Of a stretch of DNA of 64,000 bases, positions 59,518 through 64,000 are shown one piece after another; within the stretch, counting starts at the first letter, position 1; the number at the start of each line of letters is the position of its first letter. The notes below the pieces were generated by a model. It made no database searches. It was not told the DNA's origin and saw only the letters and a list, made by a program, of their open reading frames with translations. Source of the DNA: Enoplolaimus lenunculus (taxonomy: Eukaryota; Nematoda; Enoplea; Enoplida; Thoracostomopsidae); the NCBI GenBank assembly GCA_030248215.1, contig JASANG010000031.1:1-64000 (forward strand), given 5' to 3'. Made by a program: the position numbers and the translations under genes.

Positions 59518-60606
59518 CTGCAAAAAAAAGAAAAAAATACGCAAAAGATTAACATAAAAAAGACGGGGTAACGCGGTTAACAGAGGATATGCGTAGGAGA
59601 TAAAAGATATGGAAAGGTTAGCGACTAATAAAATTAAATTAAAATATTCTGTAGATTTCGTGTGCCACAGGTAACCACTTGTCGCGTGCATTATTGAGGC
59701 GGTATTCGATAATGGCTATAGTACCAGTCACCAGTTGCTAATAGGTCATGTAATTTTTGACACTGTTAACGGTCAGATTTGCAATTTACTACAGTTTTTT
59801 GGACATAATGTACTGTAGTACTGATTGCAATACTACGTCTCAAGCAAACGCTGTTCGCTTGTTTGACAATCTATTATTATAATTGGTGATCAATGCTACA
59901 CACATTTAAAAATACCGATAATTGTTTTAACGAGCGATGCTGTTGAATCAGCTGTTCAGAGAAAAATCGTTTAATTTACCATTTCACATCTTAAATCTTA
60001 ATTACTTGCATTTGCAAGAAATTGCAATAATAAATTATCGGCTACGGCAATATTCAGAATGTAATTGATTGCAGTTTGCATATTCTCAAATGTGTGTAGC
60101 ACCTAATGCAAGCTAGTGATGCCTCCTGTAAGGTTACAACTAAGAAATTGTGCGTTTCAAAATTTAATACATTTGCACACAAATTGCATCTGATGATAGG
60201 CGGTATACACAGCTGTTGAGAACACTGCTCCAGGTATCTTTGCTTAATAATTTCAAATATCAATATAACAACAAGCACACCCACAGTTAACTTTCTCGCA
60301 GTTGATAATGGATGCATGTTGAAGCTAATAAACGTCTGGTAACTTGGTTATATTAGCCAGAAAGCTTCGAAGGGATAGAAAGCCGTGTTTAGCGCCGCCC
60401 GCCCCTCCCCATAAAGCCACCGGTATGAGCCCCTTAAAAGAACCAACAATTTGAGGATACACATTATTGGAAAAGATCTACTGGATCCAACCTTTTTCGA
60501 TGAGTTTGAGTACAAAAAAAACACACACACGTCTTTGTTTGTCTGATAACTGCGTTGTCCTTTGTCGCTAATACTGGTTTAAACCGAATATATTTCTAAG
60601 CTAAAA
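59518..60606. other. intron or upstream DNA with two MITE relics
   Basis: Degenerate copies of the TATTCTCAAATG family lie at about 59,716-59,917 (caccagttgctaataggtca ... gatcaatgctacacacattt) and 60,081-60,223 (tattctcaaatgtgtgtagc ... ggcggtatacacagctgttg). No exon is supported. Confidence 0.5.
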
Positions 60607-60701
60607 GTCTAAGCCTAAGCCTACGCCTAAGCATAAGCCTAACCCTAAGCCTAAGCCTAAGCCTAAGCCTAAGCCTAAGCCTAACCTAAGCCTAAGCCTA
60701 A
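60607..60701 (-). repeat. interstitial telomere-type array (TTAGGC)n
   Basis: About 15 hexamers, reading CCTAAG on the plus strand, with few changes and no visible TIRs of the element family. It is the longest uninterrupted array in the window. Smaller traces follow at 60,850-60,900 and 60,960-61,000. Confidence 0.85.
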
Positions 60702-61116
60702 TGGCTTCAAATAAAGTTGAGCTGGTTACGGGTTTGTCGACCTTGTAGCGCACAATAACTACGAATTAAGCGTGCGTTGACGTGGTACACCGACAAACAA
60801 GGACAGTTCTTGCACAAAGAAATCACCACAGTAAAAGATTATAAGTAAACAAATAAGCCTAAATATATGCCTAATCGTAAGCCTATGCATAAACCTAAAA
60901 AGAAGTTCGGGGCCACATGTTAATTGTATATATAGACCTGTCGATTGAGCCTTAGAATTAGTCTAAATATAAGCCTAATCATAAGCCTAAGCCTAAAAAT
61001 ACGCCTTCCCGTCTTTGCATCCACCGGTCATCCTGTTTCTGACACTGCCAGACTCTTATTATGGGTGTCCATTTGCTATATATCTTAGACCAATAATTTT
61101 CTGGTTAATATTTACG

Positions 61117-61298
61117 GCCAATGTAAATAACGGGGGCGGAACAAGCATAACCCTAATTCTAAAGCCTAAGCCTAAACCTAAGCGTAAGAATGAGCATATT
61201 CCTAAGCCTAAACCATGCAAAAACTTCGTCTAAAGGTTAAGCTTACACTTTTCTAGTTTCAGAGAAAAGCGTTCCGCCCCTGATCTTTACATGGGCCA
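61117..61298 (-). mobile_element. TTAGGC-cored TIR element, minus orientation
   Basis: Left end ggccaatgtaaataacgggg, core taaagcctaagcctaaacc, and right end gttccgcccctgatctttac then atgggcc. Confidence 0.8.
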
Positions 61299-61631
61299 TA
61301 TTTACGATAATACGGTTCAAAAGGTTTCGTTTTCAAAAACCCAATTTAGAAATTTATATTTTCACTAAACAATACAAAATAAGTATGTAAACTATCAATT
61401 TTTAAAATAAACAAACACTGATGCATTCGTTTTAGTTGAACGATAATGCAACTTCCACAATAACATGCGTACACCAGGTGACTTTATGGTATTTATGGTG
61501 CTAAATAGTAATAGTTTAAACATCGTTCACAGTAAATTTGTGCCAGCTCAGCATCCAACCGCGTCATATTGTATGGTCATCGAGTGGTAGAATTTCTCAA
61601 TTGCCATTCGTTAATCGTATTCGAACTTTTG

Positions 61632-61819
61632 ACCCATGTAAAGATCCGGGGCGAAACGTTTTTCTGTGGGACTGCAATAGAGTAAGCTTAGGCTTTGGAC
61701 TAATTTTTTTGCTTTGCTTAAGCTTAGGCTTAGGCTTAGGCTTAGGCTTATGCTTAGGCTTAGGTTTAGGAATAAGCTTATAATACTGTTCCATCCCTGT
61801 TGTTTGCATTCATTGGCCG
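61632..61819 (+). mobile_element. TTAGGC-cored TIR element
   Basis: Left end cccatgtaaagatccggggc, core of seven to eight hexamers, right end tactgttccatccctgttgt then attggcc. Confidence 0.82.
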
Positions 61820-63144
61820 AACTTTTATACTTTCAATTTAAAATTATTCTTTTTCTTTCTTTTTTATTTTTTCCAAGTAATAATCAAATCAGGTTTACTG
61901 TATCTTAAACACGTGGCAATGCAAGGATACGTGCCAGATGGATCAGAAACACAATATTTGAGTACAGTTGTATTTTTTCTCAGGTGGCGATTGACAAGAA
62001 TTAATTTTTGAAATTTTCCACTCAAAAACCTTACCATTTGTCTCGTTTTTTATAATATTCAACTGTGAAACAATTTATTGTGAACGACGTATTAAAGTTA
62101 GGATTGCTCCGGATCTCATAATCAGCCGGCGTGTTTGTCCAAAAATGGTTTCATTTTAAAATTCTTTTTGCGTATTTGAACTTTTCATGACCTCTCCTAA
62201 TAATTATTGCACACCCCAATTTTGAATATTTGAACAATCTGGTTTGTAACGTTTGAATCTTTCCTTGGGAGCGAAATTTTTTTCGTCAAAAAATGTACAA
62301 TTTTTATACCAATCAACGCAGCTTGTCGAATTCTGGCTAATAAGCCTAAATACACCGAAATCCAGCTGAGTGTTTACGAGTTATGTGCAAAAACCAAACT
62401 CAGAACTTACGTCCTCTGCGATGGCAGTTAAACTTTGTGGATTAAAACGTAATGTTTGTTTTTGCTCGTGTACGAATAGTTGGATTCAGGTGTATTTATG
62501 CTTATTACAATTAGCTTGCCAAGTTGCGTCGGTTGATATATGAAAATTTGAGGATTTTTTGACGAAAATTTTTCTAGTCCTAAGGGAAGCTGTAAACCTT
62601 TAAAAATGGAATTTCTCAAATATTTGTAAAATTAAGAGTGTAAAAATCTGAGTAGACCATCATGAGAAGCTGTCAAATATGCAAAAATTTTCAATATCCA
62701 ACCATTGTCGGAGCAAAAGCCAGCTGACGGATTATCGACAGGATCGTGTCAGTTATATATGATACATAAACGGCAGGGTAGACTGGGTAAAACGACTTTT
62801 AAACTATAAGCATCTAAATTATATCTGACAGGAAAATACGGCATATCATAAGAGAAGAAAAAACAGAAAAGCACCAAAAAAACTGTATACCACTGAAGAA
62901 TATGACGACAATTCGTCACCCACGCCAACTTGTAATCCAAAATTTCATCGACTCGACAATTTGTCGCTCTTCCTTAGGATTTACGTTTCGGACTTATGCT
63001 TAAATATATTCACACGCTTTAGGATGCTACTGGCTGACGAATTTGTCGGAGATTCTCTTTGAAGTCAACTGTAGTTTAAAAGCGGATAGCATTCTGTCTT
63101 GCGGTTCAGACAAGTAATAAAATAGAAAATAGGAGCTGCTATAT
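61820..63144. other. gap, no gene seen
   Basis: AT-rich sequence without a recognisable repeat or a supported exon. A GTAAGT-type donor on the minus strand at 62,411 follows a short open stretch, but its phase does not fit the Gln-rich exon. Confidence 0.45.
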
Positions 63145-63448
63145 GGGTTGCGCTATATTTTCGTTGACGTCCGGCGTCGTCCGTCACCCCTACAGCGCCG
63201 TCCGTCACCGTGCATCAGCCGTTCGGCGTCGTCTGTCACTCGCACGGCGCCGTCCGTCACCCGTCCGTAGTCGTCTGTCACTCGCACGGCGCCGTCCGTC
63301 ACCCGTCCGTCGTCGTCTGTCACTCGCACGGCGCCGTCCGTTACCGTACGGTGTCGTACGCAAATGGTACGAACGGTGACGGACGGCGCCGTTTGGTTGA
63401 CACACGGTGATGACGGACGGGGTCGGACGTCAAGTATAGCGCAACCCT
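63145..63448. mobile_element. foldback element with CpG-rich minisatellite core
   Basis: Ends gggttgcgctatattttcgt and caagtatagcgcaaccc are inverted. The core repeats an about 38-bp unit (cgtctgtcactcgcacggc + gccgtccgtcacc) three times and then turns into the inverse strand (ggtgacggacggcgccg), so it can fold on itself. GC content far above the surroundings. Same ends as 32669-32818 and 41991-42715. Confidence 0.75.
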
Positions 63449-64000
63449 AATCGTTATAAAACGATATTTTAAGCTATGATGTTACGTGGTGAAGCAAATA
63501 GGTAAAGACATACCAGAATAAGTCTTTCTATTGGTTTAGGCTCTCACTTTAGCATTCTGTTTAAAATTAGCTATAGTCTTAAGATTTGCAGTCTGGAGTA
63601 AGCAGAATAAGCTAGAGTGATAATAAGAGCCCGGGTCATTAGTTTCTGCCTGAATCAATAGAAGTAGTCCGTTTCTATAATTACAGTCCGCAAATGGATA
63701 GAGTCCAAAATTACTAATTAGGCCATAGACATCAATTACCGTAATTAGATTGCTTAAACCGTTTCTGGGCCAAATTAACATCAGTACAGAATTTGATTCA
63801 TCACTCAAAGTATAATGTTAGCTGTATTCATAGGAGCACAATAGAACTTTAAAAGGTATATATTACCTAACCTTATGAACTAAACCGTAGCCTGGAATAT
63901 GTTAAAGGTATGTGGTCCAAATCAACGGAGCGGATCTAAAAAATAAATAACAGTCCGTAACCCAAATAGTGAGTGGGGATACCTTTTGGAGACGAGAAAT
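63449..64000. other. window end, no gene seen
   Basis: AT-rich sequence. The 90-codon minus frame at 63,536-63,808 has no recognisable content and is not supported. Confidence 0.4.

Noticed and set aside
62412-62470. An upstream exon of the Gln-rich gene ending at a GTAAGT donor at 62,411
   Set aside because: The open stretch ends in phase 0, while the Gln-rich exon needs phase 2; the frame that would fit has a stop close by.
63180-63360. A CRISPR-like repeat array
   Set aside because: Units are directly adjacent without unique spacers, the array inverts mid-way, and the genome is eukaryotic; it is a minisatellite in a foldback element.

Overview
The window looks like a piece of a nematode chromosome. 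The main clue is the hexamer TTAGGC, the nematode telomere repeat, scattered in many short degenerate arrays. Genes are split by GT..AG introns of about 0.1 to 2 kb, spacing is loose, the DNA is AT-rich, and introns and gaps are packed with short inverted-repeat elements. Two genes are very clear by family: a 26S proteasome lid subunit (PSMD13/Rpn9) and the E2 enzyme UBE2L3. A third, larger gene has the full LRP5/6 Wnt co-receptor architecture. As C. elegans is generally held to lack a canonical LRP5/6, an early-branching nematode is more likely, but that is inference.

Layout. 1-3,567: an N-rich partial gene on the minus strand, then two spliced genes whose exons interleave on opposite strands: a small divergent protein kinase (minus) and a cysteine-rich single-pass membrane protein with a zinc-ribbon-like tail (plus). 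3,600-9,500: a pair of 0.5 kb direct repeats, a two-exon orphan gene (5,602-6,318), a fossil Polinton penton-like gene (6,789-7,502) and several small repeats. 9,512-16,410 minus: PSMD13, seven exons, 388 codons. 18,687-21,486 minus: UBE2L3, four exons, 154 codons. 21,487-24,853: gap with tRNA-derived SINE pieces. 24,854-49,236 plus: the LRP5/6-type gene with at least 22 exons. 49,237-58,217: no gene seen, but many transposon relics. 58,218-59,517 minus: a large terminal exon of a glutamine-rich, probably nuclear protein with a 62-Gln tract. 59,518-64,000: repeats only, probably intron or upstream DNA of that gene.

Functionally, UBE2L3 and PSMD13 lie in tandem on one strand and both serve the ubiquitin-proteasome route. 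The LRP gene starts divergently from UBE2L3. Its ectodomain is four beta-propeller/EGF pairs and three LDLR-A modules. Its cytoplasmic tail is about four times the vertebrate length and has one good PPPSPxS-type Wnt motif near its end.

Mobile DNA. At least five short terminal-inverted-repeat families can be separated by eye. The most striking is a roughly 130-230 bp element with ends reading GGCCAATGTA(A/T)AGAACAGG and a core of TTAGGC repeats, present in at least eleven copies. Splice junctions were inferred from reading frame and GT..AG sites only. Two LRP junctions (near 39.45-39.83 kb and 41.48-41.61 kb) remain unresolved.
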